Positions 37,009 through 46,040 of a DNA stretch of 64,000 nt are shown here, in pieces; within the stretch, counting starts at the first letter, position 1, and each line of letters opens with the position of its first letter. The stretch is from the NCBI RefSeq assembly GCF_021533195.1, contig NZ_JAJNKB010000003.1, positions 707,001-771,000 of the forward strand. The letters are read 5' to 3'. Source of the DNA: Portibacter marinus (GTDB lineage Bacteria > Bacteroidota > Bacteroidia > Chitinophagales > Saprospiraceae). The position numbers and the translations under genes were made by a program. The notes below the pieces were generated by a model, which did no database searches, was not told the origin of the DNA, and saw only the letters and a list, made by a program, of their open reading frames with translations.

Positions 37009-37254
37009 TTAAACAAAATCCGTGAAGTTATCCCGCGGCTTTTGAGTTCTGGCCTTTCGACGTAGAAAATCAAGACTTTTTTTATCCGTCACCCACTCCT
37101 CTGTATAGCCACAATCAATACAAGTATAGTGGTCCAAGGGCACCACTTTAAACGTAGAAATCATAATTTTATTTCCATGATTATGGTGCTTACGACCTTT
37201 AGAAACATAAATTTCAGTGGAACTGCATTTTGGGCAAGTATGGGAAAATCTCAT
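37009..37254 (-). CDS. Small zinc-ribbon protein
   Basis: 81 residues with two CxxC knuckles, CPKC (near residue 7) and CIDC (near residue 50), separated by a His-rich loop RKHHNHGNK. This is the pattern of a structural zinc ribbon; nucleic-acid or protein contact is possible. Upstream neighbour of the exported unknown. No family name can be assigned. Confidence 0.7.
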   Translation of the reverse strand: MRFSHTCPKCSSTEIYVSKGRKHHNHGNKIMISTFKVVPLDHYTCIDCGYTEEWVTDKKSLDFLRRKARTQKPRDNFTDFV

Positions 37255-37390
37255 AAAGCTAATTTATTCCTAAAGATATAAAATAGCCGCACGCGTGTTG
37301 CAGGAACTGGATCTGAGATTTTGTAGTGTGTATTTAAGCCTTCAAAATAAAAAGAAGTCTCGTTAGAATCCATTAAATTTAATAAAAAAT

Positions 37391-38299
37391 ATGAAGCTCC
37401 TCATTCTATCCATACTAATTTTTCCATGGGCAGTCAATGCACAACAAATCAGTTCAGACTTTTTTTTTTTAGAAGGCTTATGGAAACTACCTAACCGGGA
37501 GAATTTTGAACAATGGAGGATTTCAGGCGACACCTTGAGTGGAGTGGTATTTGAGGTCAATGGTGGGAAGCGTGTTGTTTCTGAAAACATGCAAATTTAC
37601 AAAGAGGATGGGATAGTCAGTTTGTATGCCAATGTTCAAGGCCAAAACGAAGGAATAACCATCGCCTTTGCATTACAGCATGTAGACCAAGGGAGGTATA
37701 TTTTTGAAAACAGCAGGCATGATTTTCCCAAAAAAATTATTTATAAGGATATTTCACCTGACACTCTGGGTGTGGAAGTGAGGGGAGAAGACGATAAGGG
37801 TTTTTCGTATCAGATGATCAGGCAGTCTGCACCATCATTAATCCCGTCATGGTTTTTGTCCAATATGGAAGATCATATTGGGCATTGGATTACAGATAAT
37901 TCACAGTATCAAAGTGATCAGGAAGTTTACGATCATTATGGTATGACCTGGGAATGGGGAATTGGCAACACATCGACTGTTGGAAGATTATATGCCTTTA
38001 AAGATGAAGAACAGTCGCAAGATTTTTGGCAATTTCGACAGTACTGGGACAATATGGATCGGGAAGGAAAATTACAACAGTTTGGCCATGGTGGAGTCAA
38101 TGGTTTAGGTACAGTCAGTCGAAATAAAGATGGAAACTTTGAGTCTATTCAGGTATTCTCATTGCCAGATGGCAGAAATTGGGTGGAAAAGCACATCACG
38201 ATATTTGGTGCCGAAGGATTCACAACTACATCTTATGAACAAAACGAAGATGGGAGTTGGACGAAAAAGAGAACTTATTATTGGACAAAAAGGGAGTGA
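37391..38299 (+). CDS. Exported DUF6265-domain protein with extra C-terminal domain
   Basis: 302 residues with a signal peptide to about VNAQQ. Residues about 20-145 match the DUF6265 pattern: FLEGLWKLPNRENFEQWR, SGVVFEVNGGKRVVSE, FENSRHDFPKKIIY. Residues about 155-302 form a second domain (GHWITDNSQYQ, YGMTWEWGIG, WFR-like YWDNMDREGKL) resembling lipocalin-like sequences. Stand-alone gene with its own upstream gap of 136 bp. The role of either domain is unknown. Confidence 0.75.
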   Translation: MKLLILSILIFPWAVNAQQISSDFFFLEGLWKLPNRENFEQWRISGDTLSGVVFEVNGGKRVVSENMQIYKEDGIVSLYANVQGQNEGITIAFALQHVDQGRYIFENSRHDFPKKIIYKDISPDTLGVEVRGEDDKGFSYQMIRQSAPSLIPSWFLSNMEDHIGHWITDNSQYQSDQEVYDHYGMTWEWGIGNTSTVGRLYAFKDEEQSQDFWQFRQYWDNMDREGKLQQFGHGGVNGLGTVSRNKDGNFESIQVFSLPDGRNWVEKHITIFGAEGFTTTSYEQNEDGSWTKKRTYYWTKRE

Positions 38300-38328
38300 A
38301 AGCTTCCAGGACATCGGATTTTATAACT

Positions 38329-38344
38329 TCGGACTTTAGTCCGA
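38329..38344. terminator. Hairpin between convergent genes
   Basis: TCGGACT-tt-AGTCCGA, a perfect 7-bp stem with a 2-base centre, lies between the ends of the DUF6265 gene and mnmG. There is no T-run on either side, so it may be a weak bidirectional terminator or only a stability element. Confidence 0.4.
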
Positions 38345-38356
38345 GCATGAGCACCT

Positions 38357-40222
38357 CTACCTCCCCATATGGACCAACAGCACCGAAATATCACTCGGGC
38401 TCACCCCGCTGATCCGGCTGGCCTGCCCAATGGTCATGGGTTTCAATTTGTTTAATTTCTCCCGAGCTTCAGCAGATAGTGATTGCAAACCATCATATTC
38501 GATATGCTCGCCCAATTTAACTTCTTCCAACCTATTCATCTTGTCTGCCATCTCCTGCTCTTTGACCAGGTAGCCTTCGTACTTCAAATTGATTTCTGCC
38601 AGGTTGATACTTTCGGCATCAAAGCTTTTCAGAAAATGATCCAGATGATCCACCTTTAGTCTTAAATCGTCGAGATTGATTTGCGGTCGTGAAAGAACGC
38701 TCTTTAATTTCACCTTTTGCTTTAAAGGTGTGGTCCCATTTTCTTCAAGCAAGGCATTCAAAGCCTCCGGCGTAACACTTGCCTCTTCAAAGTATTTTTG
38801 AATGGCTGCAGCAGCTCCTGCCTTTTCATTAACCCGCATCATTCGATCTTCCATGTGTTGCATGCCTAACCTGGTGGCAATCGGAGTCAAACGAATATCA
38901 GCATTGTCCTGTCTCAATAATATTCTAAACTCCGCCCTGGATGTAAACATCCTGTATGGCTCAGTCGTCCCTTTGTTGATGAGATCATCGATTAGTACTC
39001 CAATGTAGGCATCAGATCTTTTTAAAATAAACGGTTCTTCTTCCTGTACAGCCAGGTGGGCATTTAATCCAGCCATTAATCCCTGAGAACCTGCTTCTTC
39101 ATAGCCAGTAGTTCCGTTGATCTGACCGGCAAAAAATAGATTTTTGATCAATCGGGTTTCAAGATTGGCCTTCAATTGCGTCGGTGGAAAATAATCGTAT
39201 TCAATAGCATATCCCGGTCTAAACATCTTAGCATTTTCAAATCCAGGTATGAGCCGCATCGCTTTGTACTGGACTTCTTCCGGGAGGGAGGAAGAAAAAC
39301 CATTGACATATATCTCTACCGTTTTCCAACCCTCTGGCTCTACAAACAATTGATGTCTGTCACGCTCTGCAAAACGGTCAATTTTATCTTCGATAGATGG
39401 GCAGTATCTCGGGCCAGTTCCTCTGATCGTACCATTAAACAATGGTGAACGGTCAAAACCAGTCTTAAGAATATCATGAACCTTACTATTCGTATAAGTA
39501 ATGTGACAAGGTCGTTGTTTTGTCAATGTAGGTGTGTCCGTATAGGAAAACTTTCCAGGGTCCTCATCTCCGGGTTGAACTTCCATGGCATCCCAGTTCA
39601 GGCTCCGTCCGTCGACTCTGGGAGGGGTTCCCGTTTTCATCCGTCCCGATTCAAATCCCAGTTCTTCCAATTGAGCAGTGATCCCTGTTGCCGCACGCTC
39701 TCCAGCTCTTCCACCACCAAAATTTTTATCTCCGATATGAATTAAACCATTCAGAAAAGTGCCATTGGTTAAAACTACAGATTTTGCGGGAATTTCAAGG
39801 CCAATCCCAGTTTTAACTCCAACTGCCCGTCCATCCTTCACCACCAGCCCCACGATCATTTCTTGCCAAAAGTCAATGTTTTGATTGGCTTCCAGCATCA
39901 GCCGCCATTTTTCGGCAAACATCATTCTGTCAGACTGAGCTCGCGGACTCCACATAGCCGGACCTTTGGATTTATTCAACATCCGAAACTGAATCATGGT
40001 ATGGTCGGTCACGATTCCTGAATAGCCACCCAAAGCGTCAATTTCACGAACTATTTGTCCTTTAGCAACTCCACCCATAGCAGGATTGCATGACATCTGT
40101 GCGATGGTATTCATATTCATGGTGGCCAACATCACCTTGGACCCCATGTTTGCAGCGGCAACTGCGGCTTCACATCCGGCGTGCCCTGCTCCAACAACGA
40201 TTACATCATATTCTGGAAACAT
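38357..40222 (-). CDS. mnmG: tRNA uridine-5-carboxymethylaminomethyl modification enzyme MnmG
   Basis: FAD-dependent partner of MnmE that modifies the wobble uridine of several tRNAs. The start at 40222 gives MFPEYDVIVVGAGHAGCEAA, where GAGHAG is the dinucleotide fold; a start at 40237 would add five residues. About 621 residues, full length. Typical motifs include CNPAMGGVAKGQIVREIDALGG, YCPSIEDKI, GQINGTTGYEEAGSQGL and the C-terminal QASRISGVSPSDISVLLVHM. Single gene, ending near the hairpin at 38329. Confidence 0.97.
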   Translation of the reverse strand: MFPEYDVIVVGAGHAGCEAAVAAANMGSKVMLATMNMNTIAQMSCNPAMGGVAKGQIVREIDALGGYSGIVTDHTMIQFRMLNKSKGPAMWSPRAQSDRMMFAEKWRLMLEANQNIDFWQEMIVGLVVKDGRAVGVKTGIGLEIPAKSVVLTNGTFLNGLIHIGDKNFGGGRAGERAATGITAQLEELGFESGRMKTGTPPRVDGRSLNWDAMEVQPGDEDPGKFSYTDTPTLTKQRPCHITYTNSKVHDILKTGFDRSPLFNGTIRGTGPRYCPSIEDKIDRFAERDRHQLFVEPEGWKTVEIYVNGFSSSLPEEVQYKAMRLIPGFENAKMFRPGYAIEYDYFPPTQLKANLETRLIKNLFFAGQINGTTGYEEAGSQGLMAGLNAHLAVQEEEPFILKRSDAYIGVLIDDLINKGTTEPYRMFTSRAEFRILLRQDNADIRLTPIATRLGMQHMEDRMMRVNEKAGAAAAIQKYFEEASVTPEALNALLEENGTTPLKQKVKLKSVLSRPQINLDDLRLKVDHLDHFLKSFDAESINLAEINLKYEGYLVKEQEMADKMNRLEEVKLGEHIEYDGLQSLSAEAREKLNKLKPMTIGQASRISGVSPSDISVLLVHMGR

Positions 40223-40276
40223 GGCGCAAAAGTACATAATTTATTTAGATAGTAGTAGCTGTTAAGTGTTGATAAT

Positions 40277-40295
40277 GAACTGTTATAACAAGTTC
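40277..40295. promoter_or_regulatory. Imperfect palindrome upstream of mnmG
   Basis: GAACT-GTTATAAC-AAGTTC: the core GTTATAAC is a perfect 8-bp palindrome and the GAACT/AGTTC arms match with one extra base. It lies 55 bp upstream of the mnmG ATG and 61 bp from the next gene end. It may be an operator; no regulator can be named. Confidence 0.35.
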
Positions 40296-40355
40296 TATAC
40301 CTACACAGACTATTTAAAGAATGGTATAGTTGATTAGAGGTATGATTTTCAGCAT

Positions 40356-41009
40356 TTATTTCAAACTCCGAAGTGTTAATTTCTTACCATTTACTGAACT
40401 AAAAGCAATAATCGCGTACCTTTTTTCACCAGGTGGCACCACAAGATCTTGCACTTTGTAAGTTATCAAATTTTGCAAGAAATCTTGATTTGCACGATTG
40501 GCTCTTCGCCAGTTTCTGATTGTGATAAAAACTCCTGCGACCAGTCCCAGTGGAAAAGTTGCTGTGAAATTGTTGACTTCAATTGAAAGAGAAATCAGAC
40601 CCAAGAGTAAATACCATAGGTAAGGACTCTTCTTTTGATACACGATTTCAATTGTTTCATCAGGACTAAATAAATTGATCTGTTTATTTTCTTGAAAGAC
40701 AAAAGTGTTTTGGTTCATAATCAAATTGTCAGAAGAATGATTGACAATTTCAACTGCCAATACTTCCACACCCTTTTTCTCAGCAATTTTAAAATATCTC
40801 TCATTTTCAGGTGTGTAAAGGAAATTTTCTATATAGTTTAATTCATAAATTTCCTCCGATTCAGGATCCGGATAATTTAATATGGAAGGATCGAGTATGT
40901 AGTATTTCTTTGCGCAGCTATGAAAGCAAAGTACAACCAATAAAACTGAAAGTGGTTTGAGTATTGAGACAGATGTTGCAGATCCATGTTTCTTAAGTAA
41001 AGTTATCAT
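40356..41009 (-). CDS. Putative lipoprotein with internal membrane helices
   Basis: 217 residues. The N-terminus has a basic start and a hydrophobic stretch ending FHSC (about residue 32), which looks like a lipobox. A soluble part with LDPSILNYPDPESEEIYELNY follows, then two hydrophobic stretches (about 130-165) and a short C-terminal domain RVPPGEKRYAIIAFSS-like (here VVPPGEKRYAIIAF). No recognised family. Single gene. Confidence 0.6.
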   Translation of the reverse strand: MITLLKKHGSATSVSILKPLSVLLVVLCFHSCAKKYYILDPSILNYPDPESEEIYELNYIENFLYTPENERYFKIAEKKGVEVLAVEIVNHSSDNLIMNQNTFVFQENKQINLFSPDETIEIVYQKKSPYLWYLLLGLISLSIEVNNFTATFPLGLVAGVFITIRNWRRANRANQDFLQNLITYKVQDLVVPPGEKRYAIIAFSSVNGKKLTLRSLK

Positions 41010-41525
41010 GATGATTTTTTTAAGTTGTGATTAACATAGCATTTACTTCAAAGTTTAAGCAAAAATATTTCCAGAAATGCAATTGGAGCCGAGTGAGCTA
41101 TTTTTTAATGAATAAAAATTAATGTAACCATTGTAAAAAGGCCTACTGCATCATTGCCAGACTCTGATCATTTACAAAATCATACAAGCAAATGGCTCTA
41201 ATCAGGTAATATAAATTGAGCATGCGTAATTTTCTAGCATTAAGATTTTTTGTTTCGATAAACAACGCATTTCTGGTGATATTTAAATCAGTAAAGCCCA
41301 TTCTGTATAGACCCCGAACCGCAAGGTTGGGCTTTTAATTGAAATATGCACAGGAAAAAGAGGCTACATAAGATAGTTTTCATTGCTTTTTATAACAACT
41401 TATTTAGTAATTTGTACAAATTGTATCAAAAGTTAATGTGCGTTTCGAAAAACATAATGAGGCTCGTTTGAATAAAAATATATTATACTTGGATTAAGTG
41501 CTGAATGGTGATTCTGTTCATCCGG

Positions 41526-41622
41526 ACGGGTTAGGGATAGTAGTGGGCGACCGGAGGGAGCTCCCGCAGGGATGAGCTTAGCGAAACCACGAATAGCCCG
41601 GCCTGAAAGGCAACCCCCATAA
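41526..41622 (+). ncRNA. Candidate structured RNA (possibly Flavo-1-like)
   Basis: A GC-rich island in AT-rich surroundings with nested pairing: GGGTT (41528-41532) with AACCC (41612-41616), GTGG (41543-41546) with CCAC (41587-41590), an inner arm AGCTC-CC-gca-GGG-at-GAGCT (41560-41579), and a 3' hairpin GCC-tgaaa-GGC (41601-41611). The AGGGATAG-AGTGG ... AATAGCCCGGCC layout recalls conserved intergenic RNAs of Bacteroidota such as Flavo-1, but I cannot run the covariance model. Strand is inferred from that resemblance. Confidence 0.45.
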
Positions 41623-41761
41623 AAATACACTGACCATGCATAACAACCAATAAGCTGCTCTGCTTATTTCTTATGGAAAAGACCAATTTACAATCTTTAA
41701 TTCCCATGCACTTTTCGAAGATGTAGAAGAAAATTTAAATTATTATGCTACAAAATATAAA

Positions 41762-41779
41762 TGGCAAATAAATTTGCCA
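41762..41779 (-). terminator. Possible terminator after the DUF5916 gene
   Basis: Perfect inverted repeat TGGCAAAT-aa-ATTTGCCA 22 bp beyond the stop of the minus-strand gene. Read on the minus strand it is followed by an AT-rich tract (TTTATATTTT) rather than a clean T-run. Confidence 0.4.
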
Positions 41780-41800
41780 GGCCAGTTGCCGGGCCATTAC

Positions 41801-44443
41801 CTACTTATTGATCAACCGGTAGGTCAATTTCACCAAAAAGTTATTCCTGATTTTCTCTGAAAATAAATCTTCCTGGAATGAGGTCAACAGTCCCTTCTCG
41901 ACATCTCCATTCACCGTAGTTCCCTGCGACCAGACCAGAAACAGCTCAGATCCCGGAATGTATTCCCAGCGAACCACCGCATTCGACCTAAACTGCATAA
42001 AATTAAAGTCGGGGTCAGAAAATGAGTAATCGACCTGACCATCATTGTTCTCGTCAACCTGAAAGGTGCCATCGCTTTCCTGAGTGATCATGTTGCTGGC
42101 ATACTTTATAAAGCGATCGCCAAATTGATCCGCGAGAGGATCGGAAATGTATTTAAACTCTGAATACTCGCCCTGAGAAATGAATGGTTGGCCCCAGTAT
42201 TCCAACGTCAAATTCGGCGTAAAACTATAACTCAATCTAACTGATGCAGACAAGGTTCTTTGCAAAACCCTACCCGTTACATATCGATCCTCACCGTTAA
42301 ACTGTTCGAAACTTACATTTTGCAAGGCATTATTGTTGAAACTGTATTCAGGTCCCGCAGAGATGGAAAAAGCATTGTTCATCTGCCATCTGGCGAAGAC
42401 TTCGACGGAATATCTGTTCACAGAATTACGCTCTGAAACGAAGGGTGTGTATTTGAAAGCAAAAGCATTGAATCTCAATCTTTTACGGGTATCCGTTCCT
42501 ACGTAAGCCCAATTGTTCCATCCTCTTGTCGTCTTGAGAAGTGGACCGCCAAACAATGCCTTGTTTGATATATCTCTAAAAACAAAAGTAGTCCCGGTTC
42601 CTGCTTCCCAATAGTTTTTGAAATTACCGTGCATATTGGTATTTACAGCGCGATAAAGATTTTGCGCATCAAAGGTCCATGCCAAATAATGATTATAGTT
42701 GATCCTGGCACTTCTGAAGATACTGAAGGGTTTGGGTGCCCGATAGCCTGCCCAGAAATAGTGATTGATGGCATCGGCTGTGTTTAAAAATCCAATATCA
42801 TTCAGTTCCAGCCCCGGAGACCTCCACGTAATTCCTCCCTGATAAGAAATATTGTCCTTACCTCCGTAATTTGCAAGGGAAACATCGCCTCCATGTCCGT
42901 TTAGTGTAGTTTTGGTAGGGTCTACGCTCAGATGATCCGCATCAGGCCGCTGGAAATAGTGTCTGAAGTCTCTTTGAGTGCGTTCGATGGCAGTCTGTGT
43001 TCCCGTGACCTGGCTTCCGATCAATTTAACATTGATTTGCCATGATCTATCCTCCCAGGAATGAAAGACATTGAAGCCCCCGGATGACGCTGTTTCGTGA
43101 TATTGATCTTCCAGACCTGTGCCATCCAGAAATCGATACACATTGGTCAAAGTTCCTCCTATCTGAGACTCACCGCCATTGATGTCTTTGGACAATCTGC
43201 TGACAAAATAATTGGTCAACGGCTCTGCCAGAACCCGACCTCGTTCTTCATCACCCGGGACATCAAATGTGGTAAACTCACGCGAGGTAATTCCTTCGAC
43301 CAGACCAATGGACCAACCCTTCCTGGTTTTTCCACTCACTTTAGACGCGCCCAAAATATTGGTGAAATCAGGAGTCCTCCTATTTTCTGCTTGTCCCGGA
43401 ATTACAGGATTTCCACTTGGTCTTGCTCCGATCCTCCGAGAATAAAATAGATTATCGTTGTTGTAGGGACCGCCTGCCTCGGCGTTAGTAGCTCTAAAAT
43501 CAAATAGGTTGCCATTCTCGATAAAAAATGGTCTTCTCTCCTGGAAGAAAATTTCGAAACCATCTATGTTCAGTGCAGATGGATCGGCATCGACCTGACC
43601 AAAATCAGGATTGATGGTATAATCCATAGTAATGTTATTTGTTACACCGATCTTTCCATCCAACCCAACGTTGAACCTGTTTCTGGAATTTTCACCTGTG
43701 GATCGACCTGCGACAACATAGGGTTGGGTTTCAATCTGTCGTTTTGGCTTTAAATTTTTAAATCCTTTGAGTCGTGCATAATTGCTTACCCATCCGGCTG
43801 CATTTTGAGGTATGAACTGGTAGGTACTTCTTTCATCGGCTCTGAAGTCTCTGCGCATTACATTGAATCCCCAGTCCTGGAGTTCAGCCTGGGCAAATCT
43901 CAATTGACTGAAAGGGATTTTGATTTCAGCGGCCCAGCCCTCCTCGGTGATGCCGGTGGAAACATACCATATGGGATTCCAACTTTCGTCCCAGTTGTTG
44001 CCATTTCCGGAAATGAATTCATCTCCTTTTACGCCAGAAGCTGAAACCGTGAATGAAAAGGCAGTGGCATTATCCCGATAACTGTCAAAATGTATTTCAA
44101 CCCAATCGCCGGGGAAATTATCTCGCCTGCCAAGTCGTTTCTCCACCTTTTCCGGTTCTTCATCCAGGCATCGATAGGCTACATAGATGTAATTCAAGTC
44201 GTAGACGATCTTGAACATGGTCTGTCTGGTGGGTGCTTCTCCATTATTAGGTCTATGAACGGTAAAGCCTGAGGTCCATTCCACTTGATTGTAGGCGGGC
44301 TCGTCAAAAGTTGCATCCAGGGTAATTTCCTGATCCATGGGAAGCTGGGCAGTATGGTAGTTTCGTTTGGGGACAATGGTATCTTGCGCGGCGAGGAAGC
44401 CGGAGAGCAGTAAGCAAAAAGGTAAAGTTTTCAATTTCATCAT
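41801..44443 (-). CDS. DUF5916 outer-membrane protein with CBM9-like N-terminal domain
   Basis: 880 residues. Signal peptide ends about GFLAAQ. Residues about 30-225 resemble the carbohydrate-binding CBM9-like domain (LDATFDEPAY, VYDLNYIYVAYRC, WVEIHFDSYRDNATAFSFTVSASGVKGD, EIKIPFSQLRF). The rest is the DUF5916 region (DYTINPDFGQVDADPSALNIDGFEIFFQERRPFFIENG), predicted as an outer-membrane beta barrel with many alternating strands. The last residues KLTYRLINK fit a barrel-closing strand. Widespread in Bacteroidota; ligand unknown. Stand-alone gene. Confidence 0.88.
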   Translation of the reverse strand: MMKLKTLPFCLLLSGFLAAQDTIVPKRNYHTAQLPMDQEITLDATFDEPAYNQVEWTSGFTVHRPNNGEAPTRQTMFKIVYDLNYIYVAYRCLDEEPEKVEKRLGRRDNFPGDWVEIHFDSYRDNATAFSFTVSASGVKGDEFISGNGNNWDESWNPIWYVSTGITEEGWAAEIKIPFSQLRFAQAELQDWGFNVMRRDFRADERSTYQFIPQNAAGWVSNYARLKGFKNLKPKRQIETQPYVVAGRSTGENSRNRFNVGLDGKIGVTNNITMDYTINPDFGQVDADPSALNIDGFEIFFQERRPFFIENGNLFDFRATNAEAGGPYNNDNLFYSRRIGARPSGNPVIPGQAENRRTPDFTNILGASKVSGKTRKGWSIGLVEGITSREFTTFDVPGDEERGRVLAEPLTNYFVSRLSKDINGGESQIGGTLTNVYRFLDGTGLEDQYHETASSGGFNVFHSWEDRSWQINVKLIGSQVTGTQTAIERTQRDFRHYFQRPDADHLSVDPTKTTLNGHGGDVSLANYGGKDNISYQGGITWRSPGLELNDIGFLNTADAINHYFWAGYRAPKPFSIFRSARINYNHYLAWTFDAQNLYRAVNTNMHGNFKNYWEAGTGTTFVFRDISNKALFGGPLLKTTRGWNNWAYVGTDTRKRLRFNAFAFKYTPFVSERNSVNRYSVEVFARWQMNNAFSISAGPEYSFNNNALQNVSFEQFNGEDRYVTGRVLQRTLSASVRLSYSFTPNLTLEYWGQPFISQGEYSEFKYISDPLADQFGDRFIKYASNMITQESDGTFQVDENNDGQVDYSFSDPDFNFMQFRSNAVVRWEYIPGSELFLVWSQGTTVNGDVEKGLLTSFQEDLFSEKIRNNFLVKLTYRLINK

Positions 44444-44601
44444 TTGGGCTTTGAATAAAAAATCTCTTCATTCCTAAGTACTTGGGGTTTTTAAAAAAGT
44501 TGCAAATTAAGATGACAAATCATCAATCTTCGAAATCATTATACCAACACATCCCGTTTTTATATTAATGTACACTAGCTGTAATGCGTATTAATTTTTC
44601 A

Positions 44602-44609
44602 TACTTTTG
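44602..44609 (+). promoter_or_regulatory. Bacteroidota -7 box TACTTTTG
   Basis: Matches the TAnnTTTG -7 consensus 18 bp before the ATG of the 470-residue conserved protein. No clear TTG was seen at the -33 position. Confidence 0.55.
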
Positions 44610-44627
44610 CATCATAAATTGCAGTGA

Positions 44628-46040
44628 ATGGACCATCAAATTCTGAAGAATGAACAAAAAGCCCTTGAAATCAATCTCGATAATGCCATCTACGGCACCT
44701 TTGCTGAGATCGGGGCAGGCCAGGAAGTGGCCAGGATATTCTTTCAGGTAGGCGCTGCAGCTGGGACCATTGCCAAAACCATGTCCGCTTACGATAAGAT
44801 TTACTCCGATCGCATCTATGGTAAGGAACCTTCCGGACGATATGTCTGCGAATCAAGAGTTTACAAAATGCTTGATCACGAGTATGACCTGATGGTCGAA
44901 AGACTGCAGGAAGAACTGCCGGACAAAACTTTCTTCGTTTTTGCAGACACCGTGGCTGCCATCAATTACTCCAAAACCATCAAAGGAGATGGCTGGCTGG
45001 GCGTCCGATTTCAACTCACCCCCAATTCTGCACCAAACGATCTGGTACTTCATGTCAAAATGAAAGATACCAACAACAAGCTCCAGCAAGAGGCGGTAGG
45101 TAAACTCGGGGTCAATATGATCTATAGCTGTTATTTCTACAAGGATAATCCAAAAGCTTTCGTGGCGTCATTATTGGACGGTCTGACTGAAAGAGTAGAG
45201 GTGGATATGATCAGACTTACCGGACCGGATTTTGAACATGTGGATAATCGATTACTGGGACTGTATTTGGTAGAACACGGATTGACAGAAGTGACAATGA
45301 TCGGGCCGGATAAGCAATCGGTGCACGCCTCAGAATTTCTCTATAAACGCAGTTTGATGGTGGTCAGGGGACATTTCAGACCGCCGACCAAAGTGACCTT
45401 GGATGTGATCAAGTCCTCATTTGATCAATTCAAAAAAGAAAATGACGTCGATCCTTCGAAAGCTTTTATCGTGAGTGAGTTGACCCTGGAAAACCTGGTG
45501 AAAGACGGCCAATTGGATTATCAGGATTTTCTGGATCGGGCAGATTTGCTATGTGCGCTGGGACAGACCTTCATCATCTCAAATTGCCACAATCATCAGC
45601 GACTTATCAATTACCTGTCAGATTACAAAATTCGCAAGTTGGGACTGGTGATCGGAGTTCATGAATTGCTGGAAATCATCAATCAGAAGTATGATTTGAA
45701 TAGAGATGGTCGTCTCTTGGTCGCATTCGGTGAATTGTTTACAAGAAATATATTGATCTATGCTTATCCGGCTTTGAAGTCAGAGGACAGCGATGAAATC
45801 ATGGATGCCTACAATCTCCCTGTTCCGGAAGGGATTCGGTTTTTATACAAGCATTTGGTTGACAGCAAGCAAATCGTACCGGTAGAGGATTACAATGAAG
45901 AAAATCTTCATATTTTTCCCTACATGGTCTTCAATTCTATCATTGAGGATGACGGAAAGTGGGAATCCATGGTTCCCGAAAAATTGATACCCATTATTAA
46001 GGAGAATAACTTATTCAGAAAAGATCATGTGGAAGTTTAG
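44628..46040 (+). CDS. Conserved cytosolic protein of unknown function
   Basis: 470 residues, no signal peptide or membrane helix. Signature stretches are YGTFAEIGAGQEVARIFFQ, GTIAKTMSAYDK, FFVFADTVAAINYSKT, GWLGVRFQL and KLGVNMIYSCYFY. I recall near-identical motifs in a family of proteins found in Bacteroidota and some Proteobacteria. Such proteins carry unreliable labels in databases (for example TonB-dependent receptor, which this soluble sequence does not support). The C-terminal part has NLVKDGQLDYQDFLDRADLLCALGQ. It overlaps the VanY-type carboxypeptidase gene by 14 bp, so the two are probably co-translated. Function open. Confidence 0.8.
   Translation: MDHQILKNEQKALEINLDNAIYGTFAEIGAGQEVARIFFQVGAAAGTIAKTMSAYDKIYSDRIYGKEPSGRYVCESRVYKMLDHEYDLMVERLQEELPDKTFFVFADTVAAINYSKTIKGDGWLGVRFQLTPNSAPNDLVLHVKMKDTNNKLQQEAVGKLGVNMIYSCYFYKDNPKAFVASLLDGLTERVEVDMIRLTGPDFEHVDNRLLGLYLVEHGLTEVTMIGPDKQSVHASEFLYKRSLMVVRGHFRPPTKVTLDVIKSSFDQFKKENDVDPSKAFIVSELTLENLVKDGQLDYQDFLDRADLLCALGQTFIISNCHNHQRLINYLSDYKIRKLGLVIGVHELLEIINQKYDLNRDGRLLVAFGELFTRNILIYAYPALKSEDSDEIMDAYNLPVPEGIRFLYKHLVDSKQIVPVEDYNEENLHIFPYMVFNSIIEDDGKWESMVPEKLIPIIKENNLFRKDHVEV

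Larger units (their letters stand above)
41010..41800. other. 791-bp region without a protein gene
   Basis: AT-rich and free of credible frames. It contains a hairpin at 41293-41345 (AAAGCCCA ... TGGGCTTT with an inner CCC-G-AACC-gcaa-GGTT arm ending in a GNRA-type loop), the GC-rich candidate structured RNA at 41526-41622, and an inverted repeat TGGCAAAT-aa-ATTTGCCA at 41762-41779 just after the DUF5916 gene end. The 65-codon minus-strand frame across the RNA candidate is judged spurious. Confidence 0.6.

Noticed and set aside
41433-41630. 65-codon minus-strand frame
   Set aside because: It runs antisense across the GC-rich structured RNA candidate; composition is explained by the stems and there is no supporting start or neighbour.
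44628-46040. TonB-dependent receptor label
   Set aside because: No signal peptide, plug or beta-barrel pattern; the sequence looks soluble and cytosolic.
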